Numbered from the stretch's first letter, positions 12,002 through 24,429 are shown. The stretch is DNA of 64,000 nt from Cokeromyces recurvatus (GCF_025118155.1 NW_026251414.1:1-64000), one strand, 5' to 3'. Program-made: numbers and translations. Notes: generated by a model not told the origin, from the sequence alone.

Positions 12002-13296
12002 ATGTCAGAAAAATACAAGAATTTAAAAGTTAAAGAACTTCAAGGTAAAATATATACAGACATGCTATTTAACTTTGTTTCCCTAAGAGAGAGAGAGAGA
12101 AACAAGGTCTAATTTTTATATTATAGAATTATTACAAAAGTATAATCTTCCTCATTCTGGTAAAAAAGAAGAATTAATTGAAAGATTAGTGAGACATGAT
12201 GAAAAGGTGGAATTAGAAAGAATTGAAAAAGAATTTGAACTGGATGCCGATTTTGATGATTCAAAAATTAATCTGTAAGAAAAAAAAAATAAACTACTTG
12301 AATAGAACAACAATAATAATAATTCTTTAGTAATGACATCTCTTCTGATATCTTCGCACCTATTGCATTGGAAAAACCTGATGTACTTGAAGATGAAACT
12401 AAAAAATTAAAGGAAAGTGACACAACAGCTAAAAAGACTGCTGCGGCTATAGACAATTCTACAATGATAAAAAAATCACCCTTTAAATATACACCTATTA
12501 CATTCAATAAGAAGGATTCTAATAGTGAGAAGAAAAATTCTATTAGCAAGAATCCAACTATGAATAAAGCTATAAAGGATCCAAAGACAGAAAAATTACG
12601 TTTAGAAGCTGAACGTCGTTTAGAAAGATCAAAGCGATTTGGTGTCAAATTAACTGAAGATGAAATGAGAAAGATTCGTGCGGCTCGTTTCGGCATGAGC
12701 CTTGATGATAAGAACAATAATAAAAAAGAGAAAGTTTCAACTAAGAATGAGGACAAGTTAAAGAAGCGTGCGGAACGATTTGGTGTTTCTAAAGAAGAGA
12801 ATAAACAACAGCAGAATAAAAAACAACAAGATAAAAGCTTACAACGAAAGAGGAATCAGCAACAAAAACAAGAAACCAAGAAACCATTTATTCGTAAAGT
12901 AAAACAAGGTAGAATTTTATCAAAAAAGACGAATAATTCAGAAAAGCAACATACGTTGAATAATAAATTGCAAAGACAACAACTCAATACTAGTAATCGA
13001 ACTGTCACAATTCACTCTAACCTTACCAAGCCTACAATATCTTCTTTAAATAAACAAAAGCCACATAATGGAAGAAATATCATTATTCGTACTAATCCTA
13101 ACAATGACAGAACAGTGACGATTGCTAGCAATAAGAACAATAATCGGAAGAGAGGACGCGGAAATGAGCCATCTCATTCATCTATTGTAAATATGAATAG
13201 TAACATTTTTTTTTTTATTTTATTTTTTTTTTATTAGGAGGAGTACACTAACATTGTTTCTAATTGTAGGATACAAGTAAGAAAAGACGTCAATAG
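12002..13296 (+). CDS. THO1: SAP-domain RNA-binding protein, THO1/SARNP-like
   Basis: Predicted mRNA export/transcription-elongation factor of the Tho1/SARNP (CIP29) family. Exons 12002-12044, 12127-12274, 12331-13186 and 13270-13296 join in frame to 357 aa. Residues about 6-41 form a SAP motif (LKVKELQELLQKYNLPHSG, then KEELIERLVRH), which binds nucleic acid. The middle part has the family's repeated RFG motif: ERSKRFGVKL, RAARFGMSL, KRAERFGVS. The C-terminal third is Asn/Gln/Lys-rich and strongly basic, longer than in metazoan SARNP. The last short exon adds DTSKKRRQ; its acceptor is preceded by an ACTAAC branch point at about 13249, and this supports splicing over reading through into the T-rich sequence. 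The first intron has a GA repeat. Confidence 0.85.
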
Positions 13297-13374
13297 TAAA
13301 AAAATAGATTATCTTATTCATGATAATACCCTCCTTTTCCCTCTTTTATCTATTATTATTTATGGAATTAAAAA

Positions 13375-13783
13375 TTAACAAATGATGCATTCTTCTGATT
13401 TTCCATTTGCAGATGAAACGAGAGCCTTTTTTTTAAGTGATTTTGCAGCCAATGTCTGATTATGATGAATAGGCTTTTGTAACGATAAATTATGTGATAA
13501 TAAAGCACAATCTGTATTAAGACTCTCGTCCTTTTGTTTTTTTGATCCTAGAGTTAAAGCGTAATGTTGTATATTTCCTTCATTCTTTGGATCTAGTAAT
13601 TGAATGGGTAATGATTTACGTGCACTTTGAATAGTAGCTGATTTATTCTTTGAAAGTACTTTAGGCTTAATAGTTGTATTTATAGTACTATATCTTCTAT
13701 TAGATAGTAACCTTGCTTTTTCAAGTAAAAACGGATGGCTGTCCTTTATATCGTCATTCTGAGTTTTAGCTGAAAAAGCCAAC

Positions 13784-13826
<43 letters not shown>

Positions 13827-16435
13827 TACAGTATAGTAACAAAATAATCAAAGTAATACACTTACATTAAAAGTAGGTTGTTGACCATTGATTTTCAGCA
13901 AACATGGAGATACTCTTTTTTTACATTCTTCATGACAAATAATTAAACATACTTGACAAATCATAAACTGTGTATTTACTATTTCATTACATACTTTACA
14001 AATAACGCCTATAGAAGGAAATAGTTGAAATAGATATAATACATCTTTAATATAGTTGTATGTACATTCATGTCTTTTTTTTACCTTTTCTAAAAGTTGT
14101 ATAAAGAAATCGATGGGATAAATTTTTATCTACTAAAGACTCTTCTATTGAATCTGTTTTCCTCTTTTCTTCTTTTATAGATTCTTCTTCTTGCTGTTGT
14201 GGTGAGGACTTTATTTTTCTTGTAATTGATCGGCCATCATATTGCAAAATCCAGGAATGTTGCTTAAGCTCTGTTGCTGAAGGCCTCTTGAAAGGATCCT
14301 TTTGGAAACAAGCTAATAAAAAGGATCTCATGTCCTCTGATATTGAGCAAGGTAAAGGTGGGCTTTCATCCTCGACTATATGAAACATGGCAGACATGGC
14401 CAACATATCTGCGTAAGGTGGTTTCCCTGTCACTAATTCGATGAGTGTACAGCCTAAAGACCAAATATCAGATTTAGTGGATGCTCCTTTTAATTCAATC
14501 ACTTCTGGCGCCACTATATATATAAAAAAAAGAAAAGCCATACATAAACACACACACACACACACACATAGAAGAAATATTTAGAACAATATACATATAC
14601 ATCTATAATATCATAAATTACTCCAGTTGGGTGTTCCGGAGACAAGATGACCTGTCTTCTGACTATGATTTAATTTCTTTAAATTAAGTGAGACACCGAA
14701 ATCAGACAATTTGACATCGCCTGTCTTGGTTGTCAAAATATTGGCTGCTTTTAGATCACAATGTACTACGTGGTTTTCATGTAAATACTCAAGACCATGC
14801 AAGATTTTAATACAAAAGGAAGCTACAAGTCGTTCGGGGAAGGCGCCAAAGGCCTTTAATGTTGCTAATAAGGATCCATTCTCTGCATACTCTAAAACGA
14901 TGTTTATACTTTGTGACGTTTGTATATAACCCAAGTATTGAATGACATTTGGATGAGATAATGCTTTTAGCAACGTTACTTCTTTCTATATATGTATATA
15001 TTGTATATATAACAATTTAGAGAGAGAGGGAGAGAGAGAGAGAAAGAGAGATAAAGAAAGAGTTCTTTTACCATTATTTGTTGATCACCGTCTATATATA
15101 ATCTTTTAATAGCTACCGTTTCCCCTTTGTTAAGATCTAGAGCTCTATAAACAGAACTAAACTGACCTTTTCCTATACAATTACCCAGTTGCTATAAAGT
15201 AAAAAGTTGAATGTATTCATAATATATACATATATGTATTTCTATATATTTACGTAATGTGAGGTCGTAGTTAAACCATCTGGACTCTTATTTTGTAAAA
15301 TCAAACTCTTGTCTTCTATTGAAATAGGTCTAGACTTTTTTATTAGTTCGCGTAAATGAGAGTCCATTTTATGTCCTAAACTGCCACCTCTTTTGGCAAA
15401 GTCATTATTGTCATCATGATTGTATTCATTCTTATGAAGGGTCATCATTGATTTTCGATTATTAGAAGGAGAACTGTCATTACTTTTATAATTCTTTGGA
15501 AAAGTATGACGAGATTGTTTATTCAACCTTTTCTCCCCATTTTCTTTTTCTTGTAAAATGTTAGATAAACGCAAAGGTGATTTTGGTGGTCTTAGTAAGG
15601 TATGAGTAGTTGGTGAGGAGGGTTGAGGGTTTAGAGCCTCAAACGTGTCTTGACCATTTGAACATATTAACTCATCTAGTTGTTATTAGTATTTTGATAT
15701 TAAAAGAAAAAAAAAGAAAGAAAGAAAAAAAGACCGTACCTTTATTGAATTGAGTTTTTTCATTCTCTTCTTCTTGCAAAAGTAGTTTATGATTTCTTGT
15801 TGTGTCTATAACAAGTGAATGCTCTTCATGTCTTTTAGTTAACCTAGAAAGGAACAATATCGTATGCACCACCTAGAATTCAGGAGAGTTATAAAATAGG
15901 AGACTTTATGATATAGAACACTTACTGCAGCCATATCTTTTGCCTCAAATAAATCAATTGTTTCAAAGAGTTGAGTATTGTTCAATCCAATCTATAAACT
16001 GATTTTATTACATGTATTAGGAAAAAAAAGAATAGACTTATATACCTCTCTGGCACCTTGCAGAAATCGAGTTATATTATCCATCTAGAATACAACACAT
16101 ATAAATGAATATATATACATACTGGTATTTTTTATTTATAAACCAAACAAACCTTTACAAACGCAAGATCTCTCTGCCCTATTTGTTTAATTGTTCCTGG
16201 TTTAATTTTATTGACAAGACTATTCATTCAATCATTAATTTCATCGATTTAAATTATAAAATAATAATAATAAAAAAAATGCACTTTACTTGCATAATAA
16301 AATGCCATCTTGTAAAGCTTGATGCAAAGGAGGTAATAAAGATAAATTTAAGACTGAGTTGAGATAATGAATAGCATCTTCTTCATCTAATTTATATTGC
16401 TTTAGTTTGTCTCTATTTTTTGATAATCGATCCAT
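13375..16435 (-). CDS. Calponin-homology + SIN-type (Cdc7/SepH-like) protein kinase + zinc-binding tail
   Basis: About 782 aa from 11 exons, start at 16435. Residues about 15-125 form a single CH domain of the transgelin/calponin type (DGILLC...LVNKIKPGTIKQI...MDNITRFLQGAREIGL...LFETIDLFEAKDMAAVVHTI), expected to bind actin. A Ser-rich linker follows, then a kinase domain (about 293-545): GKGQFSSVY loop, VAIKRL lysine, HCDLKAANI catalytic loop, DFGVSL, GTPNWMAPEV, WSLGCTLIEL. The subfamily pattern (NGSL..LKAFGAFPERLVA) fits Cdc7/SepH MAP3K-like kinases of the septation initiation network. HRD is HCD, so the activation-loop-sensing arginine is replaced. The tail has a C1/ZZ-like cysteine cluster (CKVCN..., CQVCLIICHEECKKRVSPC) at about 600-635. 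The Trp-Met junction GTPNW|MAPEV is restored exactly by splicing, so the exons are well supported. Confidence 0.85.
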
Positions 16436-16631
16436 GATCTTTTATTTTTGTTAATAAAAGAAAAAAATGTGTTGAAAAGGAAAAGAAAAGAAAAGAGAGA
16501 GAGAGAAAGAAGAAGAAAAATTAGTTTACTTTCATATTTAAAATAAATCTTATACAGGAGTTCTTTTTTTTTAATGTTAAAAGTTAAATGTTAATATTAT
16601 ATTTTATTATATATTAGGGTTTTAGGGTATG

Positions 16632-17117
16632 TTAATAAAATGATGTTGAACCAGCAACAATATGATTAGAAGGACGAATCCTAAAAAAGGCAGAAGGACG
16701 ACGAGTGACTGAATGAATGATAGGCGGAGGTAAAATGAAGGGAATTTCTTCATCACACCTTTTTCGCTTTTTATTAAAAACTGAAGGATAACTGTCCTTT
16801 GTTTCGCTTATAATATCTTGATGCTGACGAAGTAATAATTGATGTAAAATATCTTCAATTCTATTTAAACGATTTTCAATAGACTGTATTACGTTATTAT
16901 CTTCTTTAACCACTGACTGGTTATGAGCTGTCTTTTTTAATATAGATGAAGAAGAATGGATGGAATAGAGACAGTTTACACTTGACTTGATGCAACTTGC
17001 ACAAGGACTCTCTCCATTACATTTTGTTTTCTTTCGACGACATTCATTACAAGCACTGACCACCTTGAGTCTTTTACGTTTTGTTTCTGTTATTACAAAA
17101 TGGTTTGTATTGTTCAT
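16632..17117 (-). CDS. Small Zn(II)2Cys6 transcription factor
   Basis: A single-exon reading frame of 161 aa; the Met at 17117 was chosen because upstream residues are hydrophobic leader-like translation of AT-rich 5' sequence. Residues about 22-50 form a fungal binuclear zinc cluster, CX2CX6CX5CX2CX6C (CNECRRKKTKC...CASC...C), preceded by a basic KRKRLK stretch. A leucine-rich probable coiled coil follows (IENRLNRIEDILHQLLLRQ), as in dimerising Gal4-type factors. There is no fungal-specific middle homology domain, and the protein is much shorter than typical members. A nuclear DNA-binding regulator is likely; targets unknown. Confidence 0.8.
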   Translation of the reverse strand: MNNTNHFVITETKRKRLKVVSACNECRRKKTKCNGESPCASCIKSSVNCLYSIHSSSSILKKTAHNQSVVKEDNNVIQSIENRLNRIEDILHQLLLRQHQDIISETKDSYPSVFNKKRKRCDEEIPFILPPPIIHSVTRRPSAFFRIRPSNHIVAGSTSFY

Positions 17118-17451
17118 ACTTTTAATAATTTGAAAAGAAAAAGAAAAAGGTACAAAATAGATATGTAAATTTATATGTACCATACATACATATATGAATA
17201 GGAAAACGTGAAAAAATGGGAATACGAATGAACTCAAGTAGGATATGAAGAACGTTTTACATAACTATTACAATAATAATCAGTTTATAATATTTGGTAT
17301 AGTTTAGAATATGTATTGTCCAAATATCGGAATTTGCTACGGCTTTCGGCTGTTCCACGCTTTTTTTTTAAAAAAAAGAAAAACAGTAGCCTTATTTTTT
17401 TTTCTCTATATATTATGTAATATCCATGTATATTAATATCCATATACACAT

Positions 17452-17496
<45 letters not shown>

Positions 17497-17854
17497 CATA
17501 TATATATATGTTTATATACTCGTATATACTTCTACTTTGGTTAATACATTAATCATTCACTCATCTATCTTTACCGAATAATTTCATTTCTTATTAGAGA
17601 GAGAGAGCACAGACACCAAAGTAGAAAATAATCCGTTCCGTTTACGGAATCACATTCTATTAAAGTTGTACAAGAAGAGAGATAAAAAAAACACGAGCTT
17701 CTTTTAATAATAATTTTTTACTACTACGAATCATAATATTTTGATATCTTTGCATACATTCTTTTTGGTGGGAAAAAATGTTACATATAAACATCACAGG
17801 GAAGGTAATTTAACACGAGTTTATCATATATTAGAGTAAACAAGCTTTTATTCA
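17118..17854. other. Intergenic spacer with CA/TA microsatellites
   Basis: Alternating CA and TA repeats at about 17450-17512. It separates the start of the zinc-cluster gene from the end of MKT1. No gene seen. Confidence 0.4.
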
Positions 17855-20840
17855 TTAAAACTTGATATTCTCTCTTTTAAGCCATTCATTTGCTTCAGAA
17901 AACATGTTAAAACTAGTTGAAGAAATAGATTCTGTCTTATAAAGTGATTCAACTGCTTTAAATAATTGGTCCCAAAACTGGAATCCCTTCTTTAAATCAG
18001 ATTGAATATTGATACATGTCGGGAAAGCTATCTCTGTTAACTTTAATCCTTCCTCTTGTGATTTACCTTCTATTCTTCTTTCAATATAATATTTGCAGAC
18101 TAAACCCAAAGCAACATTTACATCTGCTAAATAAGGAAGTCTATAGATATAATCAATATATTTTTTCCAAAGAAAAAGGTGTACATCTATTTTACCTGTC
18201 AGCAATTTCATAATAATCGTCTCTTTCCTTTTTAACTAAATTATTCAAGAAAAAGGACAATGTCAACATTTCACAAAGATTTCGATAACTACGATTTAAG
18301 GCCTTCATAAAACTATTAAAGACTAATAAATCACGATTCAAAGGACCTGACCACGATGTACTCTAATCATTATCTTGTTTAGTACAAAATATACGTTATA
18401 AATAGGATCTATTTTACCTTGAGTTCCATAGGTAACAAGGAAAATGTACGCGAAAGTAAAATTGTATGTTTCTTTTGAGTTTCTAAAATAAACTATCTTA
18501 ATATCTATCAGGCCATTCTATCTTGAACTTTTTTTTTTTCTTTATTTTTTTTTTTTACCATCGCCCAGAGGTTGAGTATATGTTTTGCTATATTCTTTGT
18601 TTGTCAATATTTCAAAACGAATTAATTCAAGTGCTGTCAACATAGCTTCCTGTTCTGATTGTTTCATATTTTTTGAGTTGAATGCAATTGATAATGCTTG
18701 TCCCCAAGGAGTATAAATATGCTTGGAGGATGTTAAAAAGCTACTCAATGATAGAATTAATAATGATAATAATATACATGTAATGATCTATCCATATTTT
18801 ACTCTCTAATTTCTAATGTTTTCCATAATACATTTGCAATAATTTCATCTTTATCTTCAAGAGGCTAAGAGAGAGAGAGAGATGAGATAGTTTTAATATT
18901 ACATGTACTTTTGTATAGTAAAATCCATTTCTTTCTTTCTTTCTTTCTTTCCTTCTTTTTTTACCTCTTTAGAATGTGGCTGAGTAATAGTTTGAACTGC
19001 CCTTGATTCATTTTCAACAGCATTAATACAGAATTTTAAATCAATCGTTGAAGTCTATATACAATATTAAATAATCAACTTCTTGCATTCTATATATGTA
19101 TATACCTTTTGATTTTCTAATTCTAAATCAATAAATGCATCCTTCGTAACGTTCCAAGAACTTGTCTTTTCATAAACTGTATTTAAAGGTGTAGCATCAA
19201 TCTTGCTTGTTTTGCTTCCATTTTCAATACTTGGTTGATGATACATAATTTGTTCTACAGTAGGTTCAAACCAAAAATAACTGGCTATCTTACGTGCCTT
19301 GTAAAATGGATGTAAAGGTTGTGTCAATAAACTAAGTGTTTGTGTACGTATATTAAGAAGTTGTGCTAAAAATTGATGATATTCAGTAGATTCCCCGTTA
19401 TCTAAAGGAGCACTTTCGATGAGTACACCAGACATAAGACTATTAATGGACTATAAAGTAAGTGAGTCATAGATATCTTTATATATAAATCCATAATACA
19501 AATTTACCTGTGGTCCAATTAATCCACGCATTAAATAGTAATAAATTTCATCAGGTAAACGATAGCCAATAAACTCATGTATATCATTGGGTGCTTTCTC
19601 TATATGCATAGGCCTTACTTCACCATCATCGTGAATGACAAGATGATATTTAATAGCACAACGTGTACGACAAAAGATATCAATATAATTACTTTTCGAA
19701 ACAAGTGGATTATCTGAAAATGCTTGAACTGCATTAAATCCTGTCTTGTGTTGTTTAATTAAATCATGAACGCCTAACATACAAACAAGAATGATTAACA
19801 TGATTCACTGGAATTTCGTTTCTTTTTTTTTTTTTTTTTTTTTTTTTTACCATTGAATGTAAAACTGACTTGTGTTGTATTTAGAGGAGGAAAAGTAGGA
19901 CAATATTCAAATCCTGCTAAAATACAGATATCTAAAAATTGTTCATCTGATACATGTAAATCTTGCAGAACAGTCCGTTTACTGACCCAATGATAATTTC
20001 CCTTTTCAAAATCTATACTTGTCATCATTTTATCAATGTCCCACATTAATAATTCAGACCCGCCATAGACTGCATTAACAAGTTGTTTAGGATGTGTATA
20101 CATATAAGCCAGCTAAATATATACACATGTACAGATAGATATATGTGTATATATATGTATATATACATTTATTCGTCAATGACTATACATTATTATTATA
20201 TGCCCTTACTTTACCTGTGCCCATGATGAATAAGGTGCACGAATAAATTCAACTTGATTCTTGTAAAGAATATGAAAAACGCTATTTAAGAGTTCTGCTG
20301 AATGTATACTACTACTACTTGCCCAGTTACTCAATGCTAAATCTAACTTGCCACGTTCATAAAAATCCCACGCAGCTGCACGATGACTTGGACGAGTATC
20401 TTCAGTTGAAAATGGTTTATCCTTTCTCAAAATGGATAATCCTGAAAAAACAAAGATGGGTTGAATTCCACTTGACCTAAAATAATAAAGCAAATTAACA
20501 TGGAATTGCTTTCATTGTTAAGCATTTGTAGGATATATATATAAATATATATTTTACTTTACTTGAATCCTTCAAGTTCCTTTTCGATAGAAGCTGCAAG
20601 TCGAAGAGGTAAACCCCCCATAGCAGCTACTGCATTCTCTTTGGCGACAATTTTACGAATCCAGTAGTTACCATCGATGCCCAGTCTCGTGTCTTTTAGT
20701 TGACTCAGGGCTGATGTTTGTATAAGACGCCGTTCAGCTGTGAATACTAACGTGGTAAACAATTGATGTTAGTAACAATCTTATATTATATATTTCTTTT
20801 TTTTTTCTATGAGTTTACTATCAAAATGTCGAATGGGCAT
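17855..20840 (-). CDS. MKT1: Mkt1-like post-transcriptional regulator (XPG-nuclease fold)
   Basis: Homolog of yeast Mkt1, which with Pbp1 controls translation and stability of specific mRNAs in the cytoplasm. Twelve exons join in frame to 728 aa: 20819-20840, 20563-20737, 20215-20476, 19851-20112, 19508-19773, 19106-19450, 18965-19054, 18803-18864, 18559-18743, 18418-18482, 18196-18362, 17855-18140. Family blocks in order: N-terminal XPG-like LGIDGNYWIRKI and IQPIFVFSGL, then FIRAPYSSWAQLAYM, LLMWDIDK, LHVSDEQFLDICILAGFEYCPTFPP, then PNDIHEFIGYRLPDEIYYY and LLTQPLHPFYKARK. The C-terminal Mkt1 domain ends LPYLADVNVALGLVCKYY. The first coding exon is only 22 nt (MPIRHFD + 1 nt); an ACTAAC branch point before the second exon supports it. 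Confidence 0.9.
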
Positions 20841-21735
20841 TAAATAAAGTGTTATTTATATATATGTGTGTATATATTTATAAAAAAAAAAAAAGAAAGG
20901 TTTAAAAAAGTTGTCCAGATTTTTTTTTTTTTTTTTTTTTTGTTTAAACTTTTTTTTAATGTAATAACAAGTTTTGATTGGATAAATGACTATCTTTAAT
21001 ATTCAGCAAAAAAAAAAAAAAATGAAATTGTATTGACTAACAGTAGATTAATTAACCTGTATGGGTACTATTTTACCTTAAAATAAAATACGTATTGTAA
21101 GAGGTCTTTGGTAAATATTAAACAGATGTCATAGAAAGTTTATAATAATATTTAACGTATTTTATTCCATATTTTAAGCATACTAGAAAAAAAATAAATA
21201 GAGTTGAAAATAGTATTAATAAGGCAATATACATGAAAGTAATACGAAAATGAACCCCTTTCAAGTGTTGATAGTTAAGGTTGTGATATTCAAGAGATGA
21301 TTAAGATATAAAAGTGTTGAAACTGTCATTCATAGTTACCATATATATATGTCGAATGGAAAGCAAGATTAATAGATAATTTTAGTGTTCTTAACTAATA
21401 CGTTTTTAAGATAAGAATATGACATAAAGAAGGGCATTTATGCAAGCTAAATATATTATGTTTCAAGCTTTCCCGGTAAACTTTAATTTATTAGAATATT
21501 TTAGACAAGTTGATGATGCTGAGTAAGGATAGTGTGACGATTGTATATACATATACATATATATTTATAATACTAAGCGCATATCATTAGTGTTAAAGTA
21601 ATGCATAATGCAATGATAAAGTCTGACCAATTATATATAAACAGACAAAGTATTAATGTTGAAATAAGTGGCAACTAATTCTATAATTGTCACAAAAATA
21701 ATGCCGTTTTCTATTGATTTGTATTCAAGTTCCTG
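20841..21735. other. AT-rich spacer upstream of MKT1
   Basis: Short A and T runs at 20881-20893 and 20918-20940. No gene recognised. Confidence 0.35.
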
Positions 21736-21757
21736 ATGGCACTTTTACTATTAACAA

Positions 21758-21945
21758 AAAAAAAGAAAAGAAAAGCCAAGAACATTCATTTCTTCAGCTT
21801 CTTGGTGGCACGGGAAAGAACAAAAGAATCTTTTGATAACCAATATAAGGGTGGGCAAGGAGCAGGACGTTTCAGATTAGCACAAGTAGATAAAACAGCA
21901 GTTTCAATTTTTAACGCACTTTCATGGACAATATTCTTCAGGATA
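21758..21945 (-). mobile_element. Non-LTR retrotransposon 3' end fragment, inverted copy
   Basis: The complement of this stretch is nearly identical to 23687-23885 on the plus strand. Both contain the block whose one strand translates to LVARERTKESFDNQYKGG and on to GRFRLAQVDKTAV, and both end in the same T-rich terminus (ggcttttctttt). The paralogous copy is attached to a reverse-transcriptase relic, so this is a short 3' fragment in opposite orientation. No intact gene is present. Confidence 0.65.
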
Positions 21946-22317
21946 TAAATTTACAAGTTAAACTGGAGTAAATTAAGAATAATGCAAGTACGCATAATAA
22001 TTGATTCCACTCAGAGTACACCTATTAGTTATATACAAAAGACATGGATATAGATCTATAATAACTCTTAATAATCATTCTATAATTATATTATCAGATA
22101 TAATTTGTTATATTTTTATCTTCTTAGTACTCATCATCCTTAACCACAAAATATATAAATACTCTTACATTATTAACCCTTATTTTGTATAACATAACTT
22201 ATAATTGAATTAACTCAACTCTTAATAAAAACTTATTGACAAGTCTCAACATACTTCTTCTGTCCATTTTATTTTATTTCTCTTTTACTTCTTTTATTTA
22301 TATTTAATTCTTAAACT

Positions 22318-22799
22318 TACCTAAACCACAACAGGACGATGGATAAGTCTGAGGGAATTCTTATTTCAGATTCGTCACTATCGTATTCCTCATTTTTATC
22401 TTGTGGTTGAGCTTGTGGTTATGGGAGCCTTGCTGTGGTTGTGGTTTTTGAGGTTGCAGCTTTTGAGTAGAAGCCAATACGCTATTTCCAATAGCATTGA
22501 CGGTGGAAGAATCTTTAGCTGAAAGATTAAAGATGATGCCAGAGGGCTTTTTTTTTTTCATCTACGGCTAATAAATGATTCATTTCTGTTTTCACATCTT
22601 CTGGTATATCATAGTCATTTATGAGGATTTTCATAGCGTTCAAATACGCGTTTTTTGTTTTGATTTTGTTTGGCTTTATAGACTTGCTCTTATTGATTGC
22701 AGCTTTAAATTCAGAGTAGGACCATTTGCTAACGGGATGCTCTGAAAAATATCTCATAACAGAATCATCCCCATCATAGTCTAATTTAAATGATTTCAT
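22318..22799 (-). pseudogene. Broken unidentified gene between inverted retroelement fragments
   Basis: Starting at the ATG at 22799 the frame reads MKSFKLDYDGDDSVMRYF, then a Lys/Asn-rich helical region. It shifts frame within the A-rich codons after LAVDEKKKK (near 22555) to SGIIFNLSAKDSS and a Gln/Pro-rich stretch (QKLQPQKPQPQQ), and shifts again to EEYDSDESEIRIPSDL before a stop near 22318. One-base slips at homopolymers explain the breaks. The family was not recognised. The position between two inverted copies of a retroelement 3' end suggests it belongs to a repeat or was trapped by two insertions. Confidence 0.45.
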
Positions 22800-22899
22800 G
22801 TTAAAGACAAAGAAGAGGTGAATCACCTTTGACTTTAACGCCACAAAAGCAGCTTACTCAATTGTACTGCAGATAATTCCATCTTTCACCGAAGCTTCA

Positions 22900-23885
22900 C
22901 CATGATGAAATTAGAACTTTATTTGCAGTGTTACACTCTCATGTTTGCTTGCACTTATCGGCTTTAACTTTTGGTTGTTCCTTTTAATTCAATGTGTTAT
23001 TCTCTACTGAAAAAAAAAAAAAATTAAATTTAGGTTGTATTTTTGTTGACGTTTTTCAAGTATTAATGGTGCATTAAATTGTTTTCTCATCTCTAGATCG
23101 ACATTGTAATCTGTTCCTTATTTTGATCTGACTTGGTTCCGGATATGAAGACGGGATAACCCTAGGTTTACATATGTCTTTAGGATTTTGTTATGATGCA
23201 TGTTCACTGGTCAGATTAACCATGCGAGCTATGTTGGTTTCCTATGCCGATGACATCAGTTTTCTTTAATCGTCTTCTTTATGCAATCGGAATTTAGTCA
23301 GTCGCTCGCAGGTTAATATTTGTCCTTAAAAACGTCTTGATGCTCTGTATTACAATGTCACCTGGAAGCTTTCATAGAAAACTTGATATTATTTCATTGT
23401 AATTATTGGGTATTGGTTATTTTGCTTGGCCATCATTTTTCTAACTTAGTTATTGTATCTCTCAGACATTTATAATTTCGGCCAAAGCTCTATTGAAGAC
23501 TCATTCCGATTCCATTTATCGCAACTGGTATATAAAAAGTAGTGTATTTGATGGATTTTTATGAAGGTAATAATTTACATACTTATGTTATGGATCTCGT
23601 TTTTCCTAAGGTCTACAGAATGATCAGTGTTGCCAAGCTGAAGCTCTTTGGAAATTTAACCCAGATCACTTGTCTCCCAAGCATCCTTACACATTTGATG
23701 TGCCTGAAGAATATTGCCCATGAAAGTGCGTTTAAAATTGAAACTGCTGTTTTATCTACTTGTGCTAATCTGAAACGCCCTGCTCCTTGCCCACCCTTAT
23801 ATTGGTTATCAAAAGATTCTTTTGTTCTTTCCCGTGCCACCAAGAAGCTGAAGAAATGAATGTTCTTGGCTTTTCTTTTTTTTTT
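22900..23885 (+). mobile_element. Non-LTR (LINE-type) retrotransposon relic
   Basis: Around 23220-23270 one frame reads TMRAMLVSYADDISFL then a stop: YADD is the catalytic box of reverse transcriptases. Downstream, in shifting frames, come IISAKALLKTHSDSIYRNW and EALWKFNPDHLSPKHPY. The fragment ends in a T-rich tail (23877-23935). Many stops and shifts make it dead. The same 3' terminus is found inverted at 21758-21945. Confidence 0.7.
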
Positions 23886-23899
23886 CTTTTTTTCTTTTT

Positions 23900-23938
<39 letters not shown>

Positions 23939-24308
23939 ATTATGATAACATTATATAAATAAACATTCATCTCATTGAATTACTTTAATTACCTTTAATT
24001 CAGTCTGAATAAACTTATATCTTGTTCTGCTATTCATTCATAGCGTGGACCTTTCATTATTTCATTAAGAGGTCTAGCAACTACCCATGCATATCTATCA
24101 GAAAGCGTACTTACAGCAGTCAGACTTTTTCTCAAGTCGCATTTTTCTCTTTATCTTCTTCATATACTTTGAAGTCTTCTAATATCTGTGTTTGGTGCTA
24201 TTGTTGTTTAATTGGTACTAAGCAATATACGTAAAAAAAAAAAAAAAAAAAGGGAGGGTTCATTCTTAATTTTTGCACAACTTTTCTCAATCTATGAATA
24301 AGCACATA
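23886..24308. other. Spacer with a long T run
   Basis: T run at about 23898-23935 followed by AT-rich sequence. No gene recognised. Confidence 0.35.
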
Positions 24309-24429
24309 CAGTGCTTTGCATTTAAAAACCAAGAAATTGGAAATCAATATTCAAGGTTTTTACGTATATTTTGTTTTATAAAACGAAGTTGAGTTTTTCC
24401 AAAATCTTGATTTTAAACACAAAGCACTG
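24309..24429. mobile_element. Tc1/mariner-type MITE, 121 bp
   Basis: The two ends are imperfect inverted repeats: left CAGTGCTTTGCATTTAAAA, right complement CAGTGCTTTGTGTTTAAAA, with similarity continuing for about 35 bp inwards. The element is flanked on both sides by TA (24307-24308 and 24430-24431), the target duplication of Tc1/mariner elements. It is too short to code and would depend on a transposase in trans. Confidence 0.75.

Noticed and set aside
12268..12756. Minus-strand 162-codon frame
   Set aside because: Antisense of the Lys/Glu-rich THO1-like gene.
16610..16630. TTAGGG-like sequence as a telomere remnant
   Set aside because: Only two imperfect units; not an array.
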